NCBI GenBank assembly: GCA_964394085.1
Contig: CAYMWF010000001.1
Location: forward strand, 138,502-202,501
Origin: CAYMWF01 sp964394085 [NCBI: uncultured Gemmatimonadota bacterium]
Lineage (GTDB): Bacteria; GCA-2686955; CAYMWF01
DNA length: 64,000 nt
Reading direction: 5' to 3'
A model generated the notes under the pieces. The model worked only from the letters and a program-made list of their open reading frames with translations, was not told the origin of the DNA and made no database searches. The stretch's first letter is position 1. Each line of letters starts with the position of its first letter. Positions 1 through 8,343 of the stretch are shown in pieces. Made by a program: the position numbers and the translations under genes.

Positions 1-794
1 AAGGGCTCCAGAAAGTCGCCGGCGAATCGTTGGAATACTCGTTTCCGGCCAGCCATGGGGGACCGGGAGGCCAGATCGTCGAGATACCGGTCGTTCCCGG
101 GATAGAAGGGAAGCTCCAATATAAGCGGCACAAAATGGATGAATCCTGGATTACTCTTCCCATGGAACAGCGGGATGGCAGGTTGTTCGCCGAGCTGCCC
201 CACCAGCCGCCCGCCGGTAAATTGGATTACAGGGTAAAAATTGCTACCGATGAAGGAGAGGTGACATTACCGCCGGACAGGAACGTCGTGATCCGTTTCA
301 GGGGAGATGTGCCCGGCTGGATTCTGGTGCTTCATATCTTTTTTATGTTCTTCTCTCTTCTTTTCGGAACCCGCGCCGGATTGGAGGCGCTGCAGAACAG
401 GGGCAATCCCATCAGATATGCCGTACCCGCGGCGTTCTCCATGTTGCTGGGAGGAATGATACTGGGTCCGATCGTCCAGAAGTACGCTTTCGGAGCTTTC
501 TGGACCGGGTTCCCTTTCGGTCACGATCTAACCGACAATAAAACGCTGATTTCGATGCTCGGCTGGACCGCTGCGCTTCTTATCGCGCGCCGCGGGAAAT
601 TCGTACGTTCGTCCGTGCTGGCGGCGGTAATCCTTACTTGGGTGATATTTCTTATTCCTCATTCGATGATGGGGTCTGAGCTCGATTATTCGACCCTCGA
701 CGAAAACCCGCCCGTTGAAGCCGCTGGGGCAATCGAGCACGGCTCCCCCTCACAAAAAGAAAACGGCCCGAAAGAAAATCCTCCGGGCCGTTAG
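1..794 (+). CDS. Conserved membrane protein of unknown function (5' end outside window)
   Basis: The reading frame is open from base 3 with no convincing start, so the gene begins upstream of the window. The visible part has about 90 soluble, probably extracytoplasmic residues rich in beta-type sequence, then about four hydrophobic segments (starting near residues 96, 131, 180 and 199 counted from base 30). Between segments lies the motif GPIVQKYAFGAFWTGFPFGH followed by DLTDNKT. I recall this motif from uncharacterised membrane proteins of FCB-type bacteria, but I know of no function. The C-terminal 40 residues are polar and low in complexity. The last codons overlap the terminator of the convergent PFOR gene. 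Confidence 0.75.
   Translation, partial: GLQKVAGESLEYSFPASHGGPGGQIVEIPVVPGIEGKLQYKRHKMDESWITLPMEQRDGRLFAELPHQPPAGKLDYRVKIATDEGEVTLPPDRNVVIRFRGDVPGWILVLHIFFMFFSLLFGTRAGLEALQNRGNPIRYAVPAAFSMLLGGMILGPIVQKYAFGAFWTGFPFGHDLTDNKTLISMLGWTAALLIARRGKFVRSSVLAAVILTWVIFLIPHSMMGSELDYSTLDENPPVEAAGAIEHGSPSQKENGPKENPPGR
751..792 (-). terminator. Intrinsic terminator of the PFOR gene, inside the end of the neighbouring CDS
   Basis: A 9-bp perfect stem, AACGGCCCG at 762-770 with CGGGCCGTT at 784-792, is followed on the minus strand by a T-rich run (complement of 751-761). This is a classical rho-independent terminator for the minus-strand gene ending at 824. It lies wholly inside the last 15 codons of the convergent plus-strand gene. 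The plus strand also has a short T-rich tail (ttatttt at about 795-801), so it may act both ways. Confidence 0.8.
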
Positions 795-823
795 TTATTT
801 TATCCGCAGCAGGACTTACAGAT

Positions 824-3800
824 TCAGATGCTGTAATCCATGGCGGCCAGGTGCTCGTAGTATCTCCACCTGACCGCGACTTCACGTTTCGCCCTTTCGA
901 GCATCTCTTTCGCCTTATCCGGGTCGTTCCTGCGAAGAATTTTGAACCGGTTCTCAGCATAGATATACTCTTCCAGTTCCCGCGAGGGAGCTTTCGAATC
1001 GAGGGTGAGCGGATTTTTACCTTGGGCTGTCATTGAAGGATTGAACCTGTAGAGAGGCCACATCCCCGATTCGACCGCCAGTTTGCCGTGATCGAACCCC
1101 TTCGTCATATCTATTCCGTGGGCGATACAGTGTGAATACGCGATTATGATGGAGGGCCCGTCATACGCTTCAGCTTCCCAGATCGCCTTGACGGTCTGGT
1201 TCCTGTCGGCGCCCATGGAGATGCGCGCAACGTAAACATGACCATAGCTCATGGCGATAAGTCCGAGGTCCTTTTTAAATATCGGTTTGCCACCCGCGGC
1301 GAACTTGGCGACCGCTCCGAGCGGCGTCGCTTTCGAAGCCTGACCTCCGGTGTTCGAGTAGACTTCCGTATCCAGCACCAGCAGGTTTACGTTTTTATCC
1401 TGGGCGATAACGTGATCGAGACCTCCGTATCCGATGTCATACGCCCAGCCGTCACCCCCGAAACCCCACACGGAACGGTTGACAAGGGCATCCGCCACTT
1501 CGAGGAGCTTGCGACATGCGGGTTCGCTGCTCCCACTCAGGATTTCCTTCAGTTCGGTTACGCGATTTCGTTGAGCTTCGATACCCTCAAGCGTGGACTG
1601 ATCAGCGGCGGCCAGGCTATCAAACAGTTCTCCACGACCGCTTATGCCGATTTCGTTCATTTCTCTGACACGGGTCAGGAGCTCTTTCGCGAATACCTGC
1701 TGCTTGTCGAGGGAGAGCCTCATGCCGAAAGCGAATTCAGCGGTATCTTCGAACAGGGAGTTGTTCCACGTCGGCCCCCGGCCGTCATCCCGCGTGCAGT
1801 ACGGCGTGGTGGGCAGGTTGCCTCCGTAGATCGAGGAGCATCCGGTCGCATTTCCTATGATCGCCCTGTCGCCGAAAAGCTGGGTGACCAGTTTGACATA
1901 AGGCGTTTCACCGCATCCGGCGCAGGCTCCCGAATACTCGAACAGCGGCCTGAGCAGCTGGCTGCCCCTGATCGTATTCGGCTTGATCAGCTTTCGATCG
2001 ATCTCGGGAAGCCCGAGGAAGAAGCCGTAATTCACGCTCTCCTGTTCCCTCAGTGGGCTCTGGAGGGTCATATTGATAGCCCTGATATCTGTTTTTGCTC
2101 CAGATTCATCTTTCTTGCGGGCGGGACAGACTTCGACGCAAACACCGCATCCGGTACAATCCTCGGGGGCTACCTGGACGGTCCAGTTCATACCTGCGAA
2201 ATTCTTCGGTTTGGCGCTTGCGGTTTTGAATGCCGCAGGGGCGTCGGCGAGGAGCGAAGGATCATAGTATTTCACGCGGATCGTTGCATGAGGACAGACG
2301 AATGAACAGGCCGCACACTGGATACAGATATCCGGATCCCAGACCGGAATATCGATTGCGATGTTCCTCTTTTCGTACTGAGTCGTCGAAAGCGGGAAAG
2401 AGCCGTCAACCGGCATTGCGGAAACAGGCACTTCATCGCCGCGTCCAGCTATAATCTCCGCCGTTACTTCCTTTACGAATTCCGGAGCGCTTTCCGGTAC
2501 CGGCGGTGTCATCCGGTACTGACTTGTCGCTTCTCCGGGGTAATCTATCTGCTGGATGCTCTCGAGAGCGGTATTGACGGCGTCGATGTTCATTTGAACT
2601 ACTTTTTCACCTTTCGAGCCGTATGTCTCAATCACCGCATTTTTTATGAGCTCGATAGCTTCGGTCTCCGGCAGTATCCCTGAAATTTTGAAATATGCCG
2701 TCTGCATGATCACATTTATGCGGGATCCCAGGTTCAGATTTTTCGCGATCTTGATAGCGTCTATTACATATACGCGGATTTCTTTTTCGATGACCTGCTG
2801 CTGCACTTCATTCGGGAAGCGGCTCCATGTTTCTTCCGGCCCGTAAGGGCTTGCCGTAAGGAAGGTGGCCCCTCGCCTCGCTTTCTGAAGCATGCCGTAT
2901 TTCTCGATGAAGGAGTAATTGTGACAGGCGATGAAATCGGCCGAGCTTACCAGATACGTACTCCTGATCGGGTCGGGACCGAACCGCAGATGCGAAACCG
3001 TTACCGCTCCGGCTTTCTTCGAGTCGTAAACGAAATAGCCCTGGGCATGGTTGTCCGTGGCCTTTCCGATTATCTTTATCGAGTTTTTGTTCGCCCCAAC
3101 AGTACCGTCGGCCCCCAGTCCGAAGAACAGCGCCTTGTGGCCGCCGGCATTTTCACTTTCGAATGAAGGGTCGTAGTCGAGACTCGACCCGGTCACATCG
3201 TCCACTATGCCGACGGTGAAGTGATTCTTCGGCTGGTCGAGACGGATATTGTCGAGAACGGCTTTCGCCATGGCGCCGGTGAATTCTTTCGAGCTGAGAC
3301 CGTATCTGCCGCCTGCGATGGTCGGATAACCTCCGGTCGGTTTGAACAGGCCGCGCTCCATAGCTTCGCCTACAGCGGTTCTTACATCCCCGTAAAGCGG
3401 TTCGCCGACCGCCCCCGGTTCCTTCGTTCGATCCAGAACCGCAATCGATTTGACCGTAGAGGGAAGAACGGAAGCAAAATGTTCTACGCTGAAGGGCCGA
3501 TACAGCCGCACCTTCACCAGTCCGACCTTTTCACCCGAGGCCGACAGCGTATTCACCACTTCATGCATCGTCTCGGCTCCGGAACCCATCATAATCACTA
3601 CCCGCTCCGCATCCGGGGCGCCCACGTAATCGAACAGGTTGTATCTGCGGCCGGTGATTCCGGCAAATCTGTCCATCGTCTTCTGCACCATACCGGGCGC
3701 GGCCATATAAAACGGATTAACGGTTTCGCGGCCCTGGAAATAAACATCGGGATTCTGCGATGAACCCATGATTTTGGGATGATCGGGGGACATTGCGCGG

Positions 3801-4414
3801 TTCCGGACAGCTTCGATCTGTTCATTGCTTATCATCTCGCGCATAATATCCTGGGTGACCTCTTCCACCTTCTGTATTTCGGAGGAAGTCCGGAACCCGT
3901 CGAAGAAGTGAACGAACGGCACCCGGGTTTCGAGGGTCGCGCTATGGGCGATCAGGGCCAGGTCCATCACCTCCTGAACGCTGTTCGAACACAACAGGGC
4001 GAACCCGGTCGAACGGGTCGCCATCACGTCCGAGTGATCGCCGAAAATCGAGAGGGCCTGACAGGCGACTGAGCGGGCGGAGACATGGAAAACCACCGGC
4101 AGAAGCTCGCCTGCAATTTTGAACATGCTCGGAATCATGAGGAGAAGCCCCTGGGACGCGGTGAAGGTCGAGCAGAGCGCTCCGGAAACAAGGGCTCCAT
4201 GGACCGCGGCCACCGCACCGGCTTCAGACTGCATTTCAGTCACCGACGGGATTGTGCCCCAGATATTCGTCTGCCCGTCCGCCGAGAACTCGTCAGCGAT
4301 TTCACCCATCTGGGATGAGGGCGTTATCGGGTAGATCGCGATAACTTCACTCACGCCGTGGGCGACCGTGGATGCGGCGGTATTACCCTCTATTGTTACC
4401 ATCTTTCCATTCAT
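824..4414 (-). CDS. nifJ: Pyruvate:ferredoxin (flavodoxin) oxidoreductase, single-chain
   Basis: Oxidatively decarboxylates pyruvate to acetyl-CoA and CO2, reducing ferredoxin or flavodoxin; a central cytoplasmic enzyme of anaerobes. The product is 1196 aa, the usual length of the fused homodimeric enzyme. Seen in order: domain I with YPITPSS (residues 28-34); the transketolase-C-like domain II; the gamma domain (about 425-610); two 4Fe-4S motifs CIQCAACSFVCP (697-708) and CTGCGVCVEVCP (753-764); and the TPP domain with CAGCGE (831-836) and a later GDGWAYDIGYGG. I chose ATG at 4414 because AAAGGA lies 7-8 bases upstream; an ATG eight codons earlier lacks a ribosome site. It is monocistronic, with its own promoter and terminator. 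Cysteines are intact, so it should be functional. Confidence 0.96.
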   Translation of the reverse strand: MNGKMVTIEGNTAASTVAHGVSEVIAIYPITPSSQMGEIADEFSADGQTNIWGTIPSVTEMQSEAGAVAAVHGALVSGALCSTFTASQGLLLMIPSMFKIAGELLPVVFHVSARSVACQALSIFGDHSDVMATRSTGFALLCSNSVQEVMDLALIAHSATLETRVPFVHFFDGFRTSSEIQKVEEVTQDIMREMISNEQIEAVRNRAMSPDHPKIMGSSQNPDVYFQGRETVNPFYMAAPGMVQKTMDRFAGITGRRYNLFDYVGAPDAERVVIMMGSGAETMHEVVNTLSASGEKVGLVKVRLYRPFSVEHFASVLPSTVKSIAVLDRTKEPGAVGEPLYGDVRTAVGEAMERGLFKPTGGYPTIAGGRYGLSSKEFTGAMAKAVLDNIRLDQPKNHFTVGIVDDVTGSSLDYDPSFESENAGGHKALFFGLGADGTVGANKNSIKIIGKATDNHAQGYFVYDSKKAGAVTVSHLRFGPDPIRSTYLVSSADFIACHNYSFIEKYGMLQKARRGATFLTASPYGPEETWSRFPNEVQQQVIEKEIRVYVIDAIKIAKNLNLGSRINVIMQTAYFKISGILPETEAIELIKNAVIETYGSKGEKVVQMNIDAVNTALESIQQIDYPGEATSQYRMTPPVPESAPEFVKEVTAEIIAGRGDEVPVSAMPVDGSFPLSTTQYEKRNIAIDIPVWDPDICIQCAACSFVCPHATIRVKYYDPSLLADAPAAFKTASAKPKNFAGMNWTVQVAPEDCTGCGVCVEVCPARKKDESGAKTDIRAINMTLQSPLREQESVNYGFFLGLPEIDRKLIKPNTIRGSQLLRPLFEYSGACAGCGETPYVKLVTQLFGDRAIIGNATGCSSIYGGNLPTTPYCTRDDGRGPTWNNSLFEDTAEFAFGMRLSLDKQQVFAKELLTRVREMNEIGISGRGELFDSLAAADQSTLEGIEAQRNRVTELKEILSGSSEPACRKLLEVADALVNRSVWGFGGDGWAYDIGYGGLDHVIAQDKNVNLLVLDTEVYSNTGGQASKATPLGAVAKFAAGGKPIFKKDLGLIAMSYGHVYVARISMGADRNQTVKAIWEAEAYDGPSIIIAYSHCIAHGIDMTKGFDHGKLAVESGMWPLYRFNPSMTAQGKNPLTLDSKAPSRELEEYIYAENRFKILRRNDPDKAKEMLERAKREVAVRWRYYEHLAAMDYSI

Positions 4415-4467
4415 TTCAGTTCCTTTCAAAGCTGGCATCAGAATTGAACCCCCGGCTGTCGTTACAG

Positions 4468-4496
4468 ATTATATAGTTTCGTTCAAAGCCTGTCGG
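4468..4496 (-). promoter_or_regulatory. nifJ: Predicted sigma-70-type promoter for nifJ
   Basis: On the minus strand, CCGACA (4491-4496) and a perfect TATAAT (4468-4473) are separated by 17 bp, about 55 bp upstream of the nifJ start. The -35 box matches only 4 of 6 positions. Confidence 0.55.
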
Positions 4497-4590
4497 ACTG
4501 CCGTGATTCTTCAGAAAACAAACATTGTAATTTACCAGTAAACGATGCTTAGCGCAACCGAATAAATCCGAAAATTCGTTCGACAGGCGG

Positions 4591-4619
4591 TTGACGGCGC
4601 ATATTGCATATTTAATAAT
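4591..4619 (+). promoter_or_regulatory. Predicted sigma-70-type promoter for the SUMF1-lipoprotein operon
   Basis: TTGACG (4591-4596), a 17-bp spacer and AATAAT (4614-4619) precede the start at 4679 by 60 bp. It diverges from the nifJ promoter in the same 264-bp intergenic region. Confidence 0.5.
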
Positions 4620-4678
4620 CGTGGCATGAGCGGAGTAACCGCAATATACTCGAGATTCACCCGGCTGGAGGTCTGTTC

Positions 4679-5683
4679 GTGAATCAGATTGAATACCATG
4701 CGCGGAGAAGGCGATTCGTATCATCCGGAGTTGCAGGAGGGTGGCGGCTACTCGGGATGCTGCTTGCAGCGACGCTGCTCGGGTGCTGCGGAGGCGGGAT
4801 ACCCGCACCGGGAGAAACTGCGCCTGATCCTCCGGAAGGTATGATTTATATTCCGGGCGGAGAGCTCTGGTTCGGATCCACCGAGAAGGAGATCGATCTC
4901 GCCCGCCGGATGTCTGAGAATTATATCGGGAGGATTACCGAATCGAAGCGCGTGTGGTTCGAAGACGAAGTGTACCGGCTTGTCAGGATCAGACCGTTTT
5001 TCATTGATCGTTACGAAGTGACGAACGAAGAGTATGAACGATATCTGACGGAAACGGGTCGGGATGAAGAGCCGCCCGCGGGGCGTGGTAACGTTTCAGG
5101 TAAGAACTTTCCGGTGACCGGTGTGAACTGGCATGAGGCGAATGCTTACGCGACCTGGGCCGGTAAACGGCTTCCGACCGCCGAAGAATGGGAATGGGCC
5201 GCTCGCGGTGCGGAAAGAAGAATCTTCCCCTGGGGAAACGGAATGCCGGACGGAACCAGGGCCAATTATGCGGATCTCCGGACTTCTTTTCAGTGGCGGG
5301 ATCTGGACCATGACGATGGAAATTCCGGCCCTGCGCCCGTTGGCAGCTACCCGGAGGGAGCGACTCCGGAAGGAGTTTTCGATATGGGGGGGAACGCGAG
5401 GGAATGGACCGCTTCAGCCGGAACGGGTGTAATCGATCCCCGGGACGGGAGGATTTACGCCTGGAACTCCCGGCATGCAGTACCGGGCGGAAACAGAATG
5501 CAGCCAATTAAAATGTATTACGTCCGCGGCGGTTCCTGGGAAAGCGCCGCCGACGACCTCCGCTGCTCCGACGTGCGTATGCTTCCCCCGAGCCGGAAGG
5601 TGGAGAGTATGGGGTTCAGATGCGTTCAGGATGCGGAACCGGCTTTTGTGAAACGATGGGAAAGGACTGGTGATGAACGATAA
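4679..5683 (+). CDS. Lipoprotein with SUMF1/FGE-fold domain, probably non-catalytic
   Basis: A 334-aa protein starting at GTG with GGAGG 8 bases upstream. A basic N-terminus and hydrophobic segment end in the lipobox LLGC (Cys near residue 36), so it should be a lipid-anchored envelope protein. The remainder is a formylglycine-generating-enzyme-like (SUMF1/EgtB) fold: it opens with MIYIPGGELWFGS and continues through VTNEEYERYL, WHEANAYATWAGKRLPTAEE, DMGGNAREWT, VRGGSW and the terminal GFRC. In true FGE the segment after GGS carries the copper-binding Cys pair; here it reads GGSWESAADDLRCSDVR, without that pair, so sulfatase activation is unlikely. Such domains often serve as binding or structural modules. 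The stop codon overlaps the start of a 34-residue membrane peptide. Confidence 0.85.
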   Translation: MNQIEYHARRRRFVSSGVAGGWRLLGMLLAATLLGCCGGGIPAPGETAPDPPEGMIYIPGGELWFGSTEKEIDLARRMSENYIGRITESKRVWFEDEVYRLVRIRPFFIDRYEVTNEEYERYLTETGRDEEPPAGRGNVSGKNFPVTGVNWHEANAYATWAGKRLPTAEEWEWAARGAERRIFPWGNGMPDGTRANYADLRTSFQWRDLDHDDGNSGPAPVGSYPEGATPEGVFDMGGNAREWTASAGTGVIDPRDGRIYAWNSRHAVPGGNRMQPIKMYYVRGGSWESAADDLRCSDVRMLPPSRKVESMGFRCVQDAEPAFVKRWERTGDER

Positions 5684-5777
5684 AAACATTCTGCGGTTTC
5701 TGATTGGTCTTTTCGGCGCTTTGAATCTTATGCTTCTCGTTCTCAACGTGATTCTGATTTCCGAATTGATAAGCTGA
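5673..5777 (+). CDS. 34-residue single-pass membrane peptide
   Basis: ATG at 5673 lies inside the last codons of the SUMF1 lipoprotein gene in another frame and is preceded by AAAGGA, so translational coupling is likely. The product begins MNDKNILRF, followed by an almost continuous hydrophobic helix (about residues 7-32), and ends at a TGA just before a strong hairpin. It has no recognised family. Position, ribosome site and helix composition support a real small membrane protein, but 34 codons is short enough to arise by chance. Confidence 0.5.
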   Translation: MNDKNILRFLIGLFGALNLMLLVLNVILISELIS

Positions 5778-5807
5778 GCGGCCGGCGCCACGAGTTGCGC
5801 CGGCCGC
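5778..5807 (+). terminator. Strong GC hairpin after the small membrane peptide
   Basis: An 11-bp perfect inverted repeat, GCGGCCGGCGC (5778-5788) with GCGCCGGCCGC (5797-5807) and an 8-base loop, starts directly after the stop codon. No T-tract follows, so it may be a transcript-stabilising hairpin or a rho-assisted terminator. It separates the SUMF1 unit from the promoter of the next gene. Confidence 0.55.
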
Positions 5808-5823
5808 CCGTCGCACTTGCCGG

Positions 5824-5852
5824 TTGAGGAAATAAACATTAAGTGCTAGAAT
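5824..5852 (+). promoter_or_regulatory. Predicted promoter of the selenoprotein gene
   Basis: TTGAGG (5824-5829) and TAGAAT (5847-5852, 5 of 6 consensus) with a 17-bp spacer lie 114 bp upstream of the start at 5966. The gene therefore probably has its own transcript with a leader of about 105 nt. Confidence 0.5.
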
Positions 5853-5965
5853 TCTTCTGCACGGCCTGCTGACCGGTTGCCCTGCAAAAAAAAGCATTGG
5901 AACCGGCCGTTCCCGGGGTAGAAACACCGCCGGGGCATTCGACATGTAAGAATGGAGGTATCTCG

Positions 5966-6514
5966 ATGAAGAGGTTTTTCGCGCTGACCACGTTACTTCT
6001 GGTTATCTCGCTGCCCGCCCTCGGCGCTCCGGATATCGGGGATGATGCCATCGATTTCACCGTTGAAGAGGCGGATCTGGGGATGATAACGCTCAGCGAC
6101 TCCTTCGGGAAAGTGATTATTCTGAATTTCTGGTCCTCGACGTGAATAAGCTGCGCAGAGGAACTGGAAGTTCTTCAGAATACATTTTTCGACGTTTTAC
6201 ATCCCACCGGCCTCGAAATTTTCGCCCTGAGTTTCTCGGATGATATTGAAACGATCCGCGAGTGGAAGCATGACCATTTCCCCGAGGATCTCGAATATTT
6301 CATGTGTCTGGATGACAACGCCCTTGTTTTCACACAGTATATGTTCGGGTCCATGTCTCTTCCGACCAACTACATTATTGATCGAGAGGGTAAGGTCGCT
6401 TACAGGAAATCGGGATTCTTCGAGGAAGAAGAGATGTACGCGATCTGCGATTCTCTCTGCTCTGACATGAACTCGATGAGCTGGGGTGAAATAAAGTCCG
6501 ACTACCATAGATAA
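5966..6514 (+). CDS. Predicted selenoprotein: secreted TlpA/thioredoxin-like protein with UxxC active site (TGA at 6143-6145)
   Basis: Read through one in-frame TGA, this is a 182-aa thioredoxin-fold protein of ordinary TlpA/ResA length. It has a signal peptide (MKRFFALTTLLLVISLPALG), a beta-strand IILNFW, then TGA as residue 60 followed by ISC. The motif is thus U60-I-S-C63, with the TGA exactly where the N-terminal redox Cys of the family's CxxC sits. Downstream the fold continues without a break: AEELEVLQ, FALSFSDD, the cis-Pro signature SLPTNYIIDREGKV and a short C-terminal tail. ATG at 5966 has GGAGG 8 bases upstream. A SECIS-like hairpin follows the TGA. The role would be periplasmic or envelope thiol-disulfide exchange. 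The alternative is a nonsense-mutated pseudogene, but the retained frame and Cys63 argue against it. No Sec-machinery gene lies in this window. Confidence 0.85.
6143..6176 (+). promoter_or_regulatory. Predicted bacterial SECIS element after the UGA codon
   Basis: Eight base pairs (gaggaact at 6158-6165 with agttcttc at 6169-6176, including one G-U) close a GGA loop at 6166-6168. The loop starts 20 nt after the UGA and has G in its first two positions, as expected for bacterial SECIS elements read by SelB. The element lies within the coding sequence. Confidence 0.65.
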
Positions 6515-6568
6515 TCCGAATTAATCAGCCGAAAGCCGAACAGGCCTCGAGCCAGCCACGGATGTCCG

Positions 6569-6886
6569 ATGCCGTTATACGAATACAGATGTAAAAGGTG
6601 CGGGCGGGTAAGCTCCTTTCTCGAACGCTCCGGGGAATGGCGCTTCTGGCGTCGAAGATGCGAAAACTGCGGTTCTTTCCGGCTGTCGCGGCTGCTGTCG
6701 AATTTCACAACGGCAAAGAAATCTTCTACCACCGATTTGATGAATGAACTGAGCGGGAAGGGAAACGTCCGGTTCGTTCCGGGCGGTCCCGCGCCTGAAC
6801 AGGGACCGCCGCCGGGGGGGTGCCCTTACGCCCAGGAGCCCCCATCCTCAAAGACCGGGGCGCCCCGCGACGGCGGCGCTCTCTGA
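6569..6886 (+). CDS. FmdB-family zinc-ribbon protein
   Basis: A 105-aa protein starting MPLYEYRCKRCG, the usual opening of the FmdB 'putative regulatory protein' family. Two Cys pairs (C8/C11 and C31/C34) form a predicted zinc ribbon over the first 45 residues. The rest is Gly/Pro-rich and disordered, as is common in the family. The exact function is unknown; the name derives from a putative regulator of formamidase. It sits 13 bp upstream of the M20 peptidase gene and is probably co-transcribed with it. Confidence 0.85.
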   Translation: MPLYEYRCKRCGRVSSFLERSGEWRFWRRRCENCGSFRLSRLLSNFTTAKKSSTTDLMNELSGKGNVRFVPGGPAPEQGPPPGGCPYAQEPPSSKTGAPRDGGAL

Positions 6887-6899
6887 ATGGAGAACCAAG

Positions 6900-8132
6900 A
6901 TGAAAGACAGGATCCGTAATTACTTCAAGAAACACCACGATGAAATCACCTCCAGGACGGTGGAGATTCTTTCCGACATGGTCAAACAGAAAACAGTCAA
7001 CGTAATACCCGAGAAATTGTCGGAGCATCCATACCTGGAAGTACGTGGCGAGGAATGGCGGGTCGCCGACATCGTCGAGAGGTGGTTCAAGGAATGGGGT
7101 ATACGATTCGACCGGTTCGAACGGGAAAAAGGCCGGACCAATATCATCGGAAAGCTGGGGAACGGCGATACCGGTTTCCGAAAACTCTTCATGGCGGCGC
7201 ACCTCGATGTCGTGCCGGCGGGGGACGGCTGGTCGACAGATCCTTATGAACCGACGGTCAGGGACGGCAGAATAATCGGCCGCGGCGTGCTCGACAACAA
7301 GGGGCCCATGGTCAGCGCCATGATGGCCGCGAAAGCCCTGGTCGATCTCGGAATCGCAGCCGAGCTGCCCGGCGAGCTTCTGGTGGCCGGCCTGGCCGAT
7401 GAGGAAGCGAGCGGCGATTTCGATTGCGGCATCGAATACCTTCTCGAGGAGAAACTGATCTCTCCAACTGATGCGATAATTCCCGATATCGGCGAGAACA
7501 TGCGGTCTATCGACGTGGCTGAAAAAGGTCGCGCCGTGATCCAGGTTACTTCCAAAGGGACGCAGGCTCACGGTTCCACCCCCGAACGGGGGGTGAACGC
7601 CATATTTCCGATGGCGAGGTTCCTTGCCCTGGTCGAGAAACTGGATCTCGAATACACAGAGCATCCTTATCTCGGCGGATGGACCATGAATCTCGGTGAG
7701 ATCCGCGGCGGCGTCGCTGCCAACATCGTACCCGCGGAATGCGTCGCCTTTTTCGATTTCAGGCTGGTTCCCGGTCAGCACGTCGGGCAGATTATCGAGA
7801 AGTTCCAGGATTTCGCCGCCGAGGCGGGGGGTGAATTCGAATTCTCCATCCAGTCGGAGACCGAACCGCACGAGATAAGCCCCGATAACGATCTGGTCAG
7901 GGCGATAAAGTCCAATTCGTCGGTTGTGCTGGGGTTCGAACCCGAGCCTTTCGGTCTCGGGGGCGGCACCTTCGCCAAGACGCTGAACATGCACGGCATT
8001 ACGGCGGTAGGGTTCGGCCCCGGTGATGATACCGCCTTCCATGTGGCGGACGAGTTCGTGGAGATCGAGCAGCTCGTGCAGTTCGCCGAGCTGATCAGCC
8101 TGGTGGCCGTGGATTTACTTACCACAAAGTAA
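6900..8132 (+). CDS. M20-family metallopeptidase (dipeptidase / ArgE-DapE type)
   Basis: A 410-aa cytoplasmic zinc hydrolase, typical length for PepV/ArgE/DapE relatives. Visible metal and catalytic motifs: AAHLDVVPAGDGW (His and the following Asp), GVLDNKGPM (bridging Asp), DEEASGDFD (catalytic Glu and ligand) and the dimerisation-domain HGSTPERGVNA. The start has GGAG 8 bases upstream. Substrate cannot be told: dipeptides, N-acyl amino acids and succinyl-diaminopimelate are all used in the family, and the absence of lysine or arginine genes nearby slightly favours a dipeptidase. It is probably in one transcript with fmdB, ending at the hairpin near 8150. Confidence 0.9.
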   Translation: MKDRIRNYFKKHHDEITSRTVEILSDMVKQKTVNVIPEKLSEHPYLEVRGEEWRVADIVERWFKEWGIRFDRFEREKGRTNIIGKLGNGDTGFRKLFMAAHLDVVPAGDGWSTDPYEPTVRDGRIIGRGVLDNKGPMVSAMMAAKALVDLGIAAELPGELLVAGLADEEASGDFDCGIEYLLEEKLISPTDAIIPDIGENMRSIDVAEKGRAVIQVTSKGTQAHGSTPERGVNAIFPMARFLALVEKLDLEYTEHPYLGGWTMNLGEIRGGVAANIVPAECVAFFDFRLVPGQHVGQIIEKFQDFAAEAGGEFEFSIQSETEPHEISPDNDLVRAIKSNSSVVLGFEPEPFGLGGGTFAKTLNMHGITAVGFGPGDDTAFHVADEFVEIEQLVQFAELISLVAVDLLTTK

Positions 8133-8142
8133 TAATACTGAA

Positions 8143-8173
8143 ATAAAAAAAGCCTTCCGAAAGGAAGGTTTTT

Positions 8174-8175
<2 letters not shown>
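8143..8175. terminator. Bidirectional terminator between the M20 peptidase and tRNA-fMet genes
   Basis: CCTTCC-GAAA-GGAAGG (8153-8168) is flanked by an A run on the left and a T run on the right, so it terminates transcription from both sides. Confidence 0.9.
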
Positions 8176-8250
<75 letters not shown>

Positions 8251-8268
8251 CCTTTTCAACAAGGGCGC

Positions 8269-8298
8269 AACATAGCACCGGGCCCGGATTCGTGTCAA
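8269..8298 (-). promoter_or_regulatory. Predicted promoter of tRNA-fMet
   Basis: On the minus strand a perfect TTGACA (8293-8298) and TATGTT (8269-8274) are 18 bp apart. A GC-rich discriminator follows, as is usual for stable-RNA promoters. The first tRNA base is about 19 bp downstream. Confidence 0.65.
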
Positions 8299-8343
8299 GC
8301 CGTTTTTTATTTTAGCATCTTCGTCCGTTTTATTGCAGAGCCT

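Noticed and set aside
1238-2305. 355-aa open frame on the plus strand
   Set aside because: Antisense of the PFOR gene, with Arg-rich, non-family composition.
5897-6145. 82-aa protein ending at the TGA as a complete small gene
   Set aside because: It would be half of a thioredoxin domain, ending at its active site; read-through gives a full-length family member.
6726-8042. 438-aa open frame on the minus strand
   Set aside because: It is the antisense of the M20 peptidase gene, has no ribosome site or family features, and results from GC-rich codon usage.
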